A stretch of DNA of 64,000 nt, from contig NC_005125.1 of assembly GCF_000011385.1 (NCBI RefSeq), positions 2,294,001 to 2,358,000 on the forward strand. The letters are read 5' to 3'. The notes beneath the pieces are model-generated. The model searched no databases. It was given only the letters and a program-made list of their open reading frames with translations, and had not been told where the DNA came from. This DNA comes from Gloeobacter violaceus PCC 7421. Lineage in GTDB: Bacteria; Cyanobacteriota; Cyanobacteriia; Gloeobacterales; Gloeobacteraceae. The translations under genes and the position numbers were made by a program. Positions 26,338 through 33,901 of the stretch are shown here, piece by piece. The stretch's first letter is position 1; each line of letters begins with the position of its first letter.

Positions 26338-28587
26338 ATGCCGAAGTTTAAAGCGACGCGCCTGCTACGCCGCCGTCAGTTGTTGAAACTGGCCGTATTT
26401 ACAGGGGTCGGCAGTGCCCTGTACTTTGTCGCCGACCGCCAACGCGCCACCTTTGCCCAAGAAGACACCCAGGGACTCTGGCAAGTCCTGCCGTTCGATT
26501 CTCAAATTTTGGCGGTCCACGCTGCTCTGCTACGCACGGGCAAGGTTTTGTTCGTCGCCGGTTCGAGCAACGACGAAACGAATATCCCGTTTGAACACGG
26601 CAGCGTCGTTCTAGATATCAATGCCCCGGACGGTAATCCCGTGTTCCCGGCGGACCTGCTCAACAGCCAGGGCAAGCAAATCGACCTGTTCTGCTGTGCC
26701 CACGCGGCCCTCGCCGACGGCCGCATCCTGTTTGGGGGAGGCACCAAGCAATACGACCCGTTCTACGGCATCAACGAGGCGATTACTTTTGATCCGCAGA
26801 CCCAAAAATGGACCAAGGTCAATTCGATGGCGATCGGCCGCTGGTACCCGACCTACACGACCCTCGGCGACGGACGGGTTTTGGCCGTGTCGGGTTTCGA
26901 CGGCGGCGGCAAATACACCCTGGTTCCGGAAATTTTCTCAACCGCTACGGGCAATTGGTCCTCCCTGGCCAAAACCGCCAAGACCTGGCCGCTGTATGCC
27001 CATCTGTACTTGTTGCGCGACGGCAGAATTTTCTATGCGGGCGGCTACTACGGCAGTTACGTCGCAAACCAGAACACCCTGCCCCCGACGCTGTGGAACA
27101 TGACGACCAACGCCACCACGACCGTCGGCGGCCTCACCAGTACGACCCTGCGCAGCCAGGCGGCCAGTGTTCTGCTGCCCCCCGCCCAAGATCAAAAAGT
27201 CCTGCTCATCGGCGGTGGCCCGGCCACCGGGACAGGTTCGGCCACCCGCGACGTCAACATCGTGAATTTGGCCGTGAGCAGCCCGGTTTATACGAAAGTC
27301 GCCTCGCTCAACTTCGCCCGCCTGCACCATAGTGCCGTGCTGCTGCCGGACCGGACAGTGCTGGTCTGCGGTGGGAGCGGCGCCGATGAAGATGCCGCCA
27401 AAGCGGCCTTGCAGGCAGAAATTTACGACCCGGTCGCCAATACCTGGAAAGTGGCGGCTACCGCCACCGTTGCCCGCCTGTACCACTCCATCGCGCTGCT
27501 GTTGCCGGACGGCAGGGTGATCACCGCCGGTTCGAATCCCGAACGGGAGGTGGAGGAGTTGCGCCTGGAGGTCTTCAGTCCTCCCTATCTGTTTCGCGGG
27601 CCGCGGCCGGTGATCGAGAGCGTTGCGCAGTCGTGGAACTACGGCAACGCCGTGGAGATCAAGACGCCGCAGGCAACCGACATCCGGTGGATCAGCCTCA
27701 TTCGCCCGGGAACGCCTACCCACGCTTTTGACATGGACCAAAGGCTGGTGGATGTGCCGTTTACCCTCAATACCAGCGGCGGCCTGACGGCGACGATTCC
27801 GAGTGAACCGAACCTGGCACCGCCCGGCTGGTACATGCTTTTTATCACTGACAACGACAAAGTGCCCTCGGTGGCAGCTTGGGTGCAGCTGAAGCCTTCT
27901 ACTTCCCCTACCACCTTCAGCCTGCAGTCGAGTACTTCGCCCGGCCGCAGCGGCCCGACCCCCCTGCAGGGCAAGACCGTCAGCGGCAACCTCTACGTAT
28001 TTCTCACCCCCGAAAGCGGCGTCACCCAGGTGCGCTTCTTCCTGGACAACCCGTCCGGCAGCGGCACGCCGACCCAGGTGGAAAATACCGCCCCCTACGA
28101 CTTCAAAGGCGGCAGTGCGACCCAGGCCAACCCCTTCGACACCAAGACGATCAGCGACGGACAGCACACGATAACCGCTTCGATCAGTCTCTCTGCCGGC
28201 GGAACGCAAACCGTCAGCTCCACCTTCACCGTCGCCAACAGCGGACCGCCCCCGAGCACCTTCAGCCTGCAGTCGAGTACTTCGCCCGGCCGCAGCGGCC
28301 CGACCCCCCTGCAGGGCAAGACCGTCAGCGGCAACCTCTACGTATTTCTCACCCCCGAAAGCGGCGTCACCCAGGTGCGCTTCTTCCTGGACAACCCGTC
28401 CGGCAGCGGCACGCCGACCCAGGTGGAAACCGTCGCTCCCTTTGACTTCAAAGGCGGGACCACGACCGCGGCCAGACCCTTCGACACCAAAACGGTCAGC
28501 AACGGCTCCCACACCATCACCGCTTCGGTGACGCTCAGCAGCGGCACGATCCAGACAACCAGCGCGACTTTCACCGTCGCCAACTAA
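26338..28587 (+). CDS. Tat-exported galactose/glyoxal oxidase-like copper-radical protein with two C-terminal repeat domains
   Basis: A 749-residue protein. Residues 1-40 are a twin-arginine signal (RRRQLLKLAVFTG). A kelch propeller follows (about 45-390), then a DUF1929/E-set domain (about 415-518), then two 115-residue repeats (from about 525 and 640). All copper-radical residues can be placed by motif: Cys119 or 120 in FCCAH, Tyr170 in GRWYPT, Tyr382/His383 in LYHSIALLLPDGR, His462 in THAFDMDQR. It should oxidise an alcohol or aldehyde with release of H2O2 outside the cytoplasm. The ribosome-binding site is gtgaggt. Substrate unknown. Confidence 0.88.
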   Translation: MPKFKATRLLRRRQLLKLAVFTGVGSALYFVADRQRATFAQEDTQGLWQVLPFDSQILAVHAALLRTGKVLFVAGSSNDETNIPFEHGSVVLDINAPDGNPVFPADLLNSQGKQIDLFCCAHAALADGRILFGGGTKQYDPFYGINEAITFDPQTQKWTKVNSMAIGRWYPTYTTLGDGRVLAVSGFDGGGKYTLVPEIFSTATGNWSSLAKTAKTWPLYAHLYLLRDGRIFYAGGYYGSYVANQNTLPPTLWNMTTNATTTVGGLTSTTLRSQAASVLLPPAQDQKVLLIGGGPATGTGSATRDVNIVNLAVSSPVYTKVASLNFARLHHSAVLLPDRTVLVCGGSGADEDAAKAALQAEIYDPVANTWKVAATATVARLYHSIALLLPDGRVITAGSNPEREVEELRLEVFSPPYLFRGPRPVIESVAQSWNYGNAVEIKTPQATDIRWISLIRPGTPTHAFDMDQRLVDVPFTLNTSGGLTATIPSEPNLAPPGWYMLFITDNDKVPSVAAWVQLKPSTSPTTFSLQSSTSPGRSGPTPLQGKTVSGNLYVFLTPESGVTQVRFFLDNPSGSGTPTQVENTAPYDFKGGSATQANPFDTKTISDGQHTITASISLSAGGTQTVSSTFTVANSGPPPSTFSLQSSTSPGRSGPTPLQGKTVSGNLYVFLTPESGVTQVRFFLDNPSGSGTPTQVETVAPFDFKGGTTTAARPFDTKTVSNGSHTITASVTLSSGTIQTTSATFTVAN
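27912..28429 (+). repeat. Perfect 173-bp direct repeat within the oxidase gene
   Basis: Bases 27912-28084 and 28257-28429 are identical, with a period of 345 bp (115 codons). The following parts of each unit differ by many bases. The two units encode paired Ig-like/surface domains. Identity confined to half of the unit points to gene conversion or a recent exchange rather than a fresh duplication of the whole unit. Confidence 0.92.
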
Positions 28588-28602
28588 CCCCACCGACGCC
28601 GA

Positions 28603-28635
28603 ACCGCCCGGGCTGAAACTTTCAGCCCGGGCGGT
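28603..28635. terminator. Long inverted repeat between convergent genes
   Basis: accgcccgggctgaaa and its exact complement flank a single base, giving a stem of at least 13 bp. It lies 15 bp after the oxidase stop and 24 bp before the stop of the next minus-strand gene. No T-run follows on either side, so termination (perhaps in both directions) is likely but not typical. Confidence 0.6.
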
Positions 28636-28658
28636 CACGCGAGTTGGTTGTGGGCAAA

Positions 28659-28937
28659 TCAGGCGGCGACTGTGCTCAACTCTTTTTCGCCGACGGCATC
28701 GACGGTTTCTAAGTTCGGCAGGTTGCACCAGACCTGAAAACCGTCTTCGTCCGAGACAATCAGCGACGAACCCGGGCAGCTGCGATAGAACGCGATCGCC
28801 TCGCGCATCTCGGTCGCCGCAAAATTGCTACAGGGGTAAAACAGGTGATCCCCAAACTTTAACCCGACTTCGATCCCCGAGCGCCGAGAGCGGCGGATTG
28901 GGCAGAGATCGACGGAAGCTTTATTCAATATCAACAT
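28659..28937 (-). CDS. Small hypothetical protein
   Basis: A 92-residue protein starting at ATG 28937. The body (KFGDHLFYPCSNFAATEMRE, AIAFYRSCPG, LIVSDEDGFQVWCNLPN) looks like a globular alpha-beta domain with four cysteines but no zinc motif. The family is not recognised. Just upstream, an 8-bp direct repeat cgaatgcg occurs at 28938-28945 and 28956-28963, close enough to the start to be an operator. Coding status is supported by protein-like composition only. Confidence 0.55.
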   Translation of the reverse strand: MLILNKASVDLCPIRRSRRSGIEVGLKFGDHLFYPCSNFAATEMREAIAFYRSCPGSSLIVSDEDGFQVWCNLPNLETVDAVGEKELSTVAA

Positions 28938-29030
28938 CGAATGCGTCCCTACTCACGAATGCGAGCTTTCGCTCCCTCCATTCTAACGACGTGTGTCGGA
29001 ACGCGGCGGCTTCTACTTAGATGTGAACAA

Positions 29031-29546
29031 TTATGTATGGTGGTTTCTGTAGTGCTCCGCGAGCGCGCGGTAATTGAGGGCGTGTTCTCGGCGTTCGGCT
29101 TTTTCGGCTTCCTCCAGGGTGCGCACGACGCGGGCGGGCACTCCTGCCACGAGCAATCCCGGCGGCACCGTCCGGGTGACCACTGCCCCCGCCGCCACGA
29201 TCGACTGGGTGCCCACGGTCACGCCGTCGAGCACCACCGCGCCGATGCCAATCAGGCACTCGTCCTCGACGACGGCGGCGTGGATGACCGCCCGGTGGCC
29301 GATGGTCACGCGCGCACCGACGATCACCGGGCGGCCGGGATCGCCGTGCAGGACGGCACCATCCTGGATGTTGGTGTCCTCGCCAATCTCGATGCGCTCG
29401 ACATCGCCGCGCAGGACCGCACCGTACCAGAGGCTCACCCCCCGGGCCACCACCACCCGGCCCACCACCACCGCGTCCGGGGCCACGAAGGCGGCGAGGC
29501 TCAGATCCGGTCTGCCTAGGACGATGTCGATGCCTTCGAGGTCCAC
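29031..29546 (-). CDS. Gamma carbonic anhydrase family protein
   Basis: A left-handed beta-helix protein of 171 residues (YrdA/PaaY type). The metal ligands are present as His67 (NIQDGAVLH), His84 and His89 (TIGHRAVIH), with the conserved Arg-Gly-Asp at 46-48. It may hydrate CO2 or be an inactive structural relative. The start is a GTG at 29546, eight bases after the stop of the stomatin gene, which makes it the third gene of an nfeD-stomatin-gammaCA unit. Confidence 0.9.
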   Translation of the reverse strand: MDLEGIDIVLGRPDLSLAAFVAPDAVVVGRVVVARGVSLWYGAVLRGDVERIEIGEDTNIQDGAVLHGDPGRPVIVGARVTIGHRAVIHAAVVEDECLIGIGAVVLDGVTVGTQSIVAAGAVVTRTVPPGLLVAGVPARVVRTLEEAEKAERREHALNYRALAEHYRNHHT

Positions 29547-29554
29547 AGGAGCAC

Positions 29555-30511
29555 CTAGCCTTCGACCTTGGGTCGTTCGCGCAAATGCAGCGGCGGCAGG
29601 ATGGCCGGGGCGCCGTTGGTTTTTTGCCCATCGCCCTCGTCGCTCTTGTCGGCAAGCGACAGTAGAGCGCCAAGCGCAGCCGGGATCGAGGCCGGGTCCA
29701 TGAAGAGCACCTTGCTGCTCGGGGAGGCACCGACGGCGTTGGCGACGTCGAGGTAGTTGCGGGCCAGATAAAACTGCAGCGCCTCGCGGGCTTTGGGATC
29801 GCTCAGGGTCTCAGCCAGGGTGCGCAGCGCCTCGGCGGTGCCCTGGGCCTGGAGGATCTGCTCCTGGCGTTCGGCCTCAGCCCGGGCGATGCGCGCCGAG
29901 GCTTCGCCCTGGGCGCTGTTGATGGCCGACTGGCGCTCGCCCTCGGAGTTGAGGATCACCGCGCGCTTGCGGCGTTCAGCCGCCATCTGCTGCTCCATCG
30001 AATCGAGCACCGTGCGCGACGGGGCAATGTTGCGCACCTCGACGCGGGTGACTTTGATCCCCCAGGGATCGGTGGCGGTGTCGAGCTGATCGAGCAGGGC
30101 CTGGTTAATTTCGGCGCGCGAAGCGAACGTCTCGTCGAGTTCGAGTTTGCCGATCTCGGAGCGCAGGGCGGTGAGCACCAGATTGCTCATCGCCTGACGG
30201 ATATTGGCCACCGAGTAGTAAGCCTTGCGCACATCGACGATCCGCCAGTAGATGACCGCGTCGGCGTCGAGGGAGACGTTGTCGCGGGTGATGGCCGTCT
30301 GGGGCTGGATGTCGAGCACCTGCTCGCGGATGGTTTCTTTGAAGGCGAGCCGGTCGATATAGGGAATGATGATGTGCAGGCCCGGGGTGAGTCTGGCGTG
30401 AAAGCGGCCCAAGCGTTCGACGAGCGCTTCGTCGCCCTGGTTGATGATTTTGACCCCGGCCACGATCGTGGCCAGGAGGATAAACCCGATTGCAAACAGA
30501 AAAATTTCCAC
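29555..30511 (-). CDS. SPFH/stomatin-like membrane protein (QmcA/paraslipin type)
   Basis: A 318-residue protein with one N-terminal membrane helix (FLFAIGFILLATIVAGV) and an SPFH domain (about 25-190: GLHIIIPYIDR, TRDNVSLDADAVIYWRI). A long Ala/Glu/Arg-rich coiled coil follows (about 190-250). Such proteins scaffold membrane microdomains and modulate proteases. It lies 16 bp after nfeD and belongs with it, as in many bacteria. Confidence 0.92.
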   Translation of the reverse strand: MEIFLFAIGFILLATIVAGVKIINQGDEALVERLGRFHARLTPGLHIIIPYIDRLAFKETIREQVLDIQPQTAITRDNVSLDADAVIYWRIVDVRKAYYSVANIRQAMSNLVLTALRSEIGKLELDETFASRAEINQALLDQLDTATDPWGIKVTRVEVRNIAPSRTVLDSMEQQMAAERRKRAVILNSEGERQSAINSAQGEASARIARAEAERQEQILQAQGTAEALRTLAETLSDPKAREALQFYLARNYLDVANAVGASPSSKVLFMDPASIPAALGALLSLADKSDEGDGQKTNGAPAILPPLHLRERPKVEG

Positions 30512-30527
30512 CGCAGTCTCTCCTTCT

Positions 30528-30974
30528 TCAAGGCCCCGGCGGGGCTTCCTTGAGCGCCCCGAGGGGCATCACGTCGAGCACATTGCCCTGCCTTCCCAGC
30601 ACCATTACCTTTGTCCCGGCCGGAAGCGGCCTGTCGCTGGTGTCGCAACGGGCGTTCCAGGTAGTCCCCTCGAAGGCGACGCGGCCCATGCCCCCAGGCT
30701 CGATGGCCCGGGTGATCGTCGCCTGGGCGCTGTAGTCGGGCCTTTCGAGATCGGTGCTCGCCTTGGGGACGAGCCGCCGCGTGAGCAGAATCAACCCCGA
30801 AGCGATAAGGGCAAAGACAAACAGCTGCAAAAACAGGCTGGGAATCGACGGTCCCACCAGCAGCATCAGCAGGGCGGCCGTGCCGAGCGAACCCGCCACC
30901 AGGGCAGGGGTAAAAAATTCGAGCACCCACAGCGCAATGCCCAGAACCAGCCAGAAAGTCGACACGGCGCTCAT
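30528..30974 (-). CDS. NfeD family membrane protein
   Basis: The 148-residue protein has three to four hydrophobic helices (FWLVLGIALWVLEFFTPAL, AALLMLLVG, LQLFVFALIASGLILLTRR) and a C-terminal OB-fold domain (GRVAFEGTTWNARCD…GTKVMVLGRQGNVLDV). The lack of a ClpP-like protease part makes it the short NfeD type. Such proteins are encoded with and bind stomatins; the stomatin gene is 16 bp downstream. Confidence 0.92.
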   Translation of the reverse strand: MSAVSTFWLVLGIALWVLEFFTPALVAGSLGTAALLMLLVGPSIPSLFLQLFVFALIASGLILLTRRLVPKASTDLERPDYSAQATITRAIEPGGMGRVAFEGTTWNARCDTSDRPLPAGTKVMVLGRQGNVLDVMPLGALKEAPPGP

Positions 30975-30994
30975 GCTCCCAAGCTAGCGCAGAG

Positions 30995-31011
30995 CGCCCA
31001 GAACCTGGGCG
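30995..31011. terminator. Small hairpin between the FDH-like gene and nfeD
   Basis: Perfect 7-bp stem cgcccag/ctgggcg with a three-base loop, 10 bp past the stop of the minus-strand FDH-like gene. No T-run follows on the minus strand. It could be a weak terminator or attenuator. Confidence 0.35.
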
Positions 31012-31021
31012 GGCGTTGGGA

Positions 31022-33229
31022 TTATTTAGCAAAGGGCAGGGGGCCGCCCGCGGGCAGGGCCGCGGGCAAAAAGGCGATGCCGGTATCGAGGTTGAGCCCG
31101 GCGGCGTAGTAGGCGGCAAACAGCCGGGCCACCCCCTCGGGGGTTCCCCGAAACGAGCGCGTGGCGGCCGGGTCGTCGGGGTTGGCCGGGTTGGCGATAT
31201 CGGGGGTATCCGGTCCGCTCCAGGCTTTGCCGTCCCAGCGCATAAAGGGCGGCGCGAGGCGGGGGTTGCCCTGCAGATCGGCGCTGGCACGATTGGCGAT
31301 CACGCGCACATCGCCGGGCCACGGATAGCCGTAGGCCGGATAAAGCCCGAGTCCGGAGCCGTCTTCGCCGCGCTCCCGCCGCCCGGCGAGCTTTTCGCCG
31401 CTCGCCCCGGCGTAGATGGCCACCCCGCAGCGCAATTCGCGCGGATTGGCGGCCCCGTCAACCTCGGCCGGATTGCCCAAATCGGCACCGACCATCTCGG
31501 CCCAGACTGCCGCCGGGGTCGTCTCGCGCCACCAGCGCGCCTCGCGCAGGGACTCCTCGCGCGGCTGGGTGCGCGAAGCCAGTTTGAAGCCGATTTGCTC
31601 CCACAGGCTTGCCGCCGTCGTCAGGCCCGTCTGACTCTGGCCTCTGGGTCCAGAGGCGGGTGAAAGCAGCACGATGCGGCGGCCGGAATCGGTGGTGGTG
31701 CCCTCCCGCTCGTCGGGGTGGGCCAGGGGCAAAAACAGCACCTCGGTGCGCGCCGCGCCCCGTCCCTGCCAGAAGCGGGCGGTGCGGTTGGTACCGGCGT
31801 GGTCGAGCACCACCAGGGTTTTGAGTTTTTCGAGGGGCCAGTTGCCCTCCGCTAACGGGTCGGCACCCACGCACACCAACATCTCCAGGTTGCCGCCGCG
31901 CAGAGTCGGCTCGCCGGGACGGGAGCACGGCAGGGCCGCAAAGCCAAAATCGGGGGCCGCCGTGTCGTACCAGCTGCGCAGCATGGCCACCAACCGGCGC
32001 TGGTTGCGCACCCCGTGGCGCTGTACCCAGCCGATAAAATCTTCTCCCGCCAAAGGCGGCGCCCCGGCGTACCCCGGCAGCATGGCGCCGGTGGCCCCGA
32101 CATCGGCAGTGCCCTGGGGGTTGAAACCTGGGGAAGCCACGACGATACCGCCTCCGGGTCGGCCCACCTGCCCGAGCAGCAAACTGGCGATCGCCGCCAG
32201 GCGCACCCGCTGCTCGATCGCCGCCGGCTCAGCCGCGGCGTCAATAGCACAGACGATCGCCGCCGACCGGCGCTCGGGAGCGGTGAATTCGCGATAAAAG
32301 CGCCCCAGTGCTGCTTCGCCTACCCCTGCCGTGCGGGCCGCCCGCTCCAGGGTGTAGGGCGCAAAGAACCGGGCTATCTGCGCGTAGACGGTGCCTTCCT
32401 CGGCAATCTGTTCAGAACGGGCGGGCCGGCCGTTCTCGAGAAATTCGTAGCCCCAGGATTCGGGGTCGTAGCGGCGCGTCTTCGGGTCGAAGCCCGAGAA
32501 AACGCCGTTTTGGAAGCCAAATTCCGGCAGCAGACGAAAAGCGGCGTTGGTGTGGACATCGAGAAAGGCGGCATCGGCGCGCTTGTTCTCGACGATAAAC
32601 CGGATCAGCCCGCCCAGGACCGCCACCTCGCCGCGGGGAGCAACCGCCAGGGCGTTGCCGATAGAGGCGTCCTGGCCCTCCCCCAGACTCCAGACCGGCA
32701 CACCCGCCTGCGCCGCCGCCTGCGCCGCTGCAAAGGCGGGATGTCCCGCACCGCCCGCCCGGCCAACCACCAAGATTGCCTGACTTTTGCTCAGTTCCAG
32801 CCAGTGGTTGGGGGCGGCGGGCACGCCGAAGGTGGCCTCCAGGGCGCGGGCAAGGGCCAGGCTCGCTCCCTCGCCGCTGCGCTCCAGGCGCGCTCCGCTC
32901 AACCGGGCCAGTTTGGCCCAGGCATAAGCCTCTTCGTTGGTCAGCCCCGTGCCGCAGTAGACACCCAGCCGCTCGGCGCGCCGGTTCGCCTCCGACCAGC
33001 TCGAGGCGCGCACCTCGAGCAGGCGCTCGGCGACCGTGGCCCAGGCTTTGTTCCAGGTGATCGCAGAAAAGCTTGCCGCCCCCGCCGCCCGGTACTGGGG
33101 AACGAGCAACCGTCCGGCCGCCGCGCGCGCGCCAACCTTCGCCGGGTTCTGGGCCAGGGCGGGAACTCCCGCTCCCCCGGCGGCCCCCAATCCGAGACCC
33201 GCGAGCCGAAGAATGTCACGTCTGCGCAT
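31022..33229 (-). CDS. Formate dehydrogenase alpha-like protein lacking Fe-S domain and catalytic Cys/Sec
   Basis: A 735-residue Tat-signal protein (MRRRDILRLAGLGLG) matching the FdnG/FdoG molybdopterin family from about residue 40 on (QYRAAG…, NEEAYAWAKLARLSG, NHWLEL, GRPGGGI, GATGAMLPGY, TTDSGRR). The N-terminal four-Cys [4Fe-4S] domain is absent: the signal peptide joins directly to the part after it. At the Sec/Cys position the sequence reads ERSGEGASLA (about 116-125), with no Cys or Sec. It therefore cannot work as a normal formate dehydrogenase. No beta or gamma subunit genes are near. A hairpin ggagt/actcc (33233-33249) lies just upstream of the ATG. Confidence 0.85.
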   Translation of the reverse strand: MRRRDILRLAGLGLGAAGGAGVPALAQNPAKVGARAAAGRLLVPQYRAAGAASFSAITWNKAWATVAERLLEVRASSWSEANRRAERLGVYCGTGLTNEEAYAWAKLARLSGARLERSGEGASLALARALEATFGVPAAPNHWLELSKSQAILVVGRAGGAGHPAFAAAQAAAQAGVPVWSLGEGQDASIGNALAVAPRGEVAVLGGLIRFIVENKRADAAFLDVHTNAAFRLLPEFGFQNGVFSGFDPKTRRYDPESWGYEFLENGRPARSEQIAEEGTVYAQIARFFAPYTLERAARTAGVGEAALGRFYREFTAPERRSAAIVCAIDAAAEPAAIEQRVRLAAIASLLLGQVGRPGGGIVVASPGFNPQGTADVGATGAMLPGYAGAPPLAGEDFIGWVQRHGVRNQRRLVAMLRSWYDTAAPDFGFAALPCSRPGEPTLRGGNLEMLVCVGADPLAEGNWPLEKLKTLVVLDHAGTNRTARFWQGRGAARTEVLFLPLAHPDEREGTTTDSGRRIVLLSPASGPRGQSQTGLTTAASLWEQIGFKLASRTQPREESLREARWWRETTPAAVWAEMVGADLGNPAEVDGAANPRELRCGVAIYAGASGEKLAGRRERGEDGSGLGLYPAYGYPWPGDVRVIANRASADLQGNPRLAPPFMRWDGKAWSGPDTPDIANPANPDDPAATRSFRGTPEGVARLFAAYYAAGLNLDTGIAFLPAALPAGGPLPFAK

Positions 33230-33283
33230 ATAGGAGTCAAAAAAACTCCATCAACCTTACACCACTTCGCGGCGAGGCGCTGT

Positions 33284-33742
33284 TTAGACCGGCGCTTTGT
33301 AGCCGGTGCCGCAGTAGGGACAGAATCGGAACTTCAAGGACGCCACGCTCTCCTGACAGTTGGGGCAGCGGTCGCACAGGGGCGTGCCGCACATATAACA
33401 GTAGTGCGCCCGCGGATCGAGCCAGAGCACGTCGGCCTCGCTGCCCGGTTCCCAACACTGCGGACAAAACTGCACAATGCCGCCCGCCGGGAGCGGTCGG
33501 CCGCGCTCCGCCGCTTCGAGGTGTTCGGCGGGAATTTCCAGCGCCAGCGCCAGGGTCTTCTTGGTGCGCAAATTGAGGCGGGTGGTCTGGCCGCGCTCGA
33601 TCTTGCCGACGCTCTGGGGATGAATTGCCGCCTTGAGGGCCAGTTCGCGCTGGCTGAGGCAGAGGGTCTCGCGGCGACGGCGGACGTAATGGGCCAGGCT
33701 TTCGCCGATCTGCGGCCAGGCCTCGAAAGCAGGGGTTTGCAC
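33284..33742 (-). CDS. XRE-family HTH regulator with zinc-ribbon domain
   Basis: Residues about 15-80 form a Cro/CI-type helix-turn-helix (LCLSQRELALKAAIHPQSVGKIERG). The rest holds CxxC pairs (CPQC, CYMC, CDRC, CPNC, CPYCG), that is a double zinc ribbon. The start is uncertain: GTG 33742 (152 residues) or TTG 33772. Combined HTH plus ribbon suggests a DNA-binding regulator whose target is unknown; it stands at the end of the polysaccharide locus. Confidence 0.75.
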   Translation of the reverse strand: MQTPAFEAWPQIGESLAHYVRRRRETLCLSQRELALKAAIHPQSVGKIERGQTTRLNLRTKKTLALALEIPAEHLEAAERGRPLPAGGIVQFCPQCWEPGSEADVLWLDPRAHYCYMCGTPLCDRCPNCQESVASLKFRFCPYCGTGYKAPV

Positions 33743-33878
33743 GGGCTGTAGAGATGGATATAGAACAACCAAAACAAAGCTCAGATTGACGAGTCCTTAA
33801 ATTTAGCCAACCCGTATCCGCTGTCTACGATTAGGGTTTCTGGCGGCCTTGGGCGACAAAGTCGGTACGGCTTGGCTA

Positions 33879-33901
33879 CAGTACTCCTAAGAAGAGTACT
33901 G
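33879..33901 (-). repeat. Inverted repeat spanning the stop codon of the hexapeptide-GAF gene
   Basis: cagtactc and gagtactg, perfectly complementary over 8 bp, flank ctaagaa. The TAG stop of the gene lies within the structure. It may act as a transcript-end hairpin, although no T-run follows. Confidence 0.5.

Noticed and set aside
27525-27545. A tRNA T-arm-like sequence ggttcgaatccc
   Set aside because: It lies inside the oxidase coding frame (AGSNPERE), and no acceptor stem, D-arm or anticodon arm can be fitted around it.
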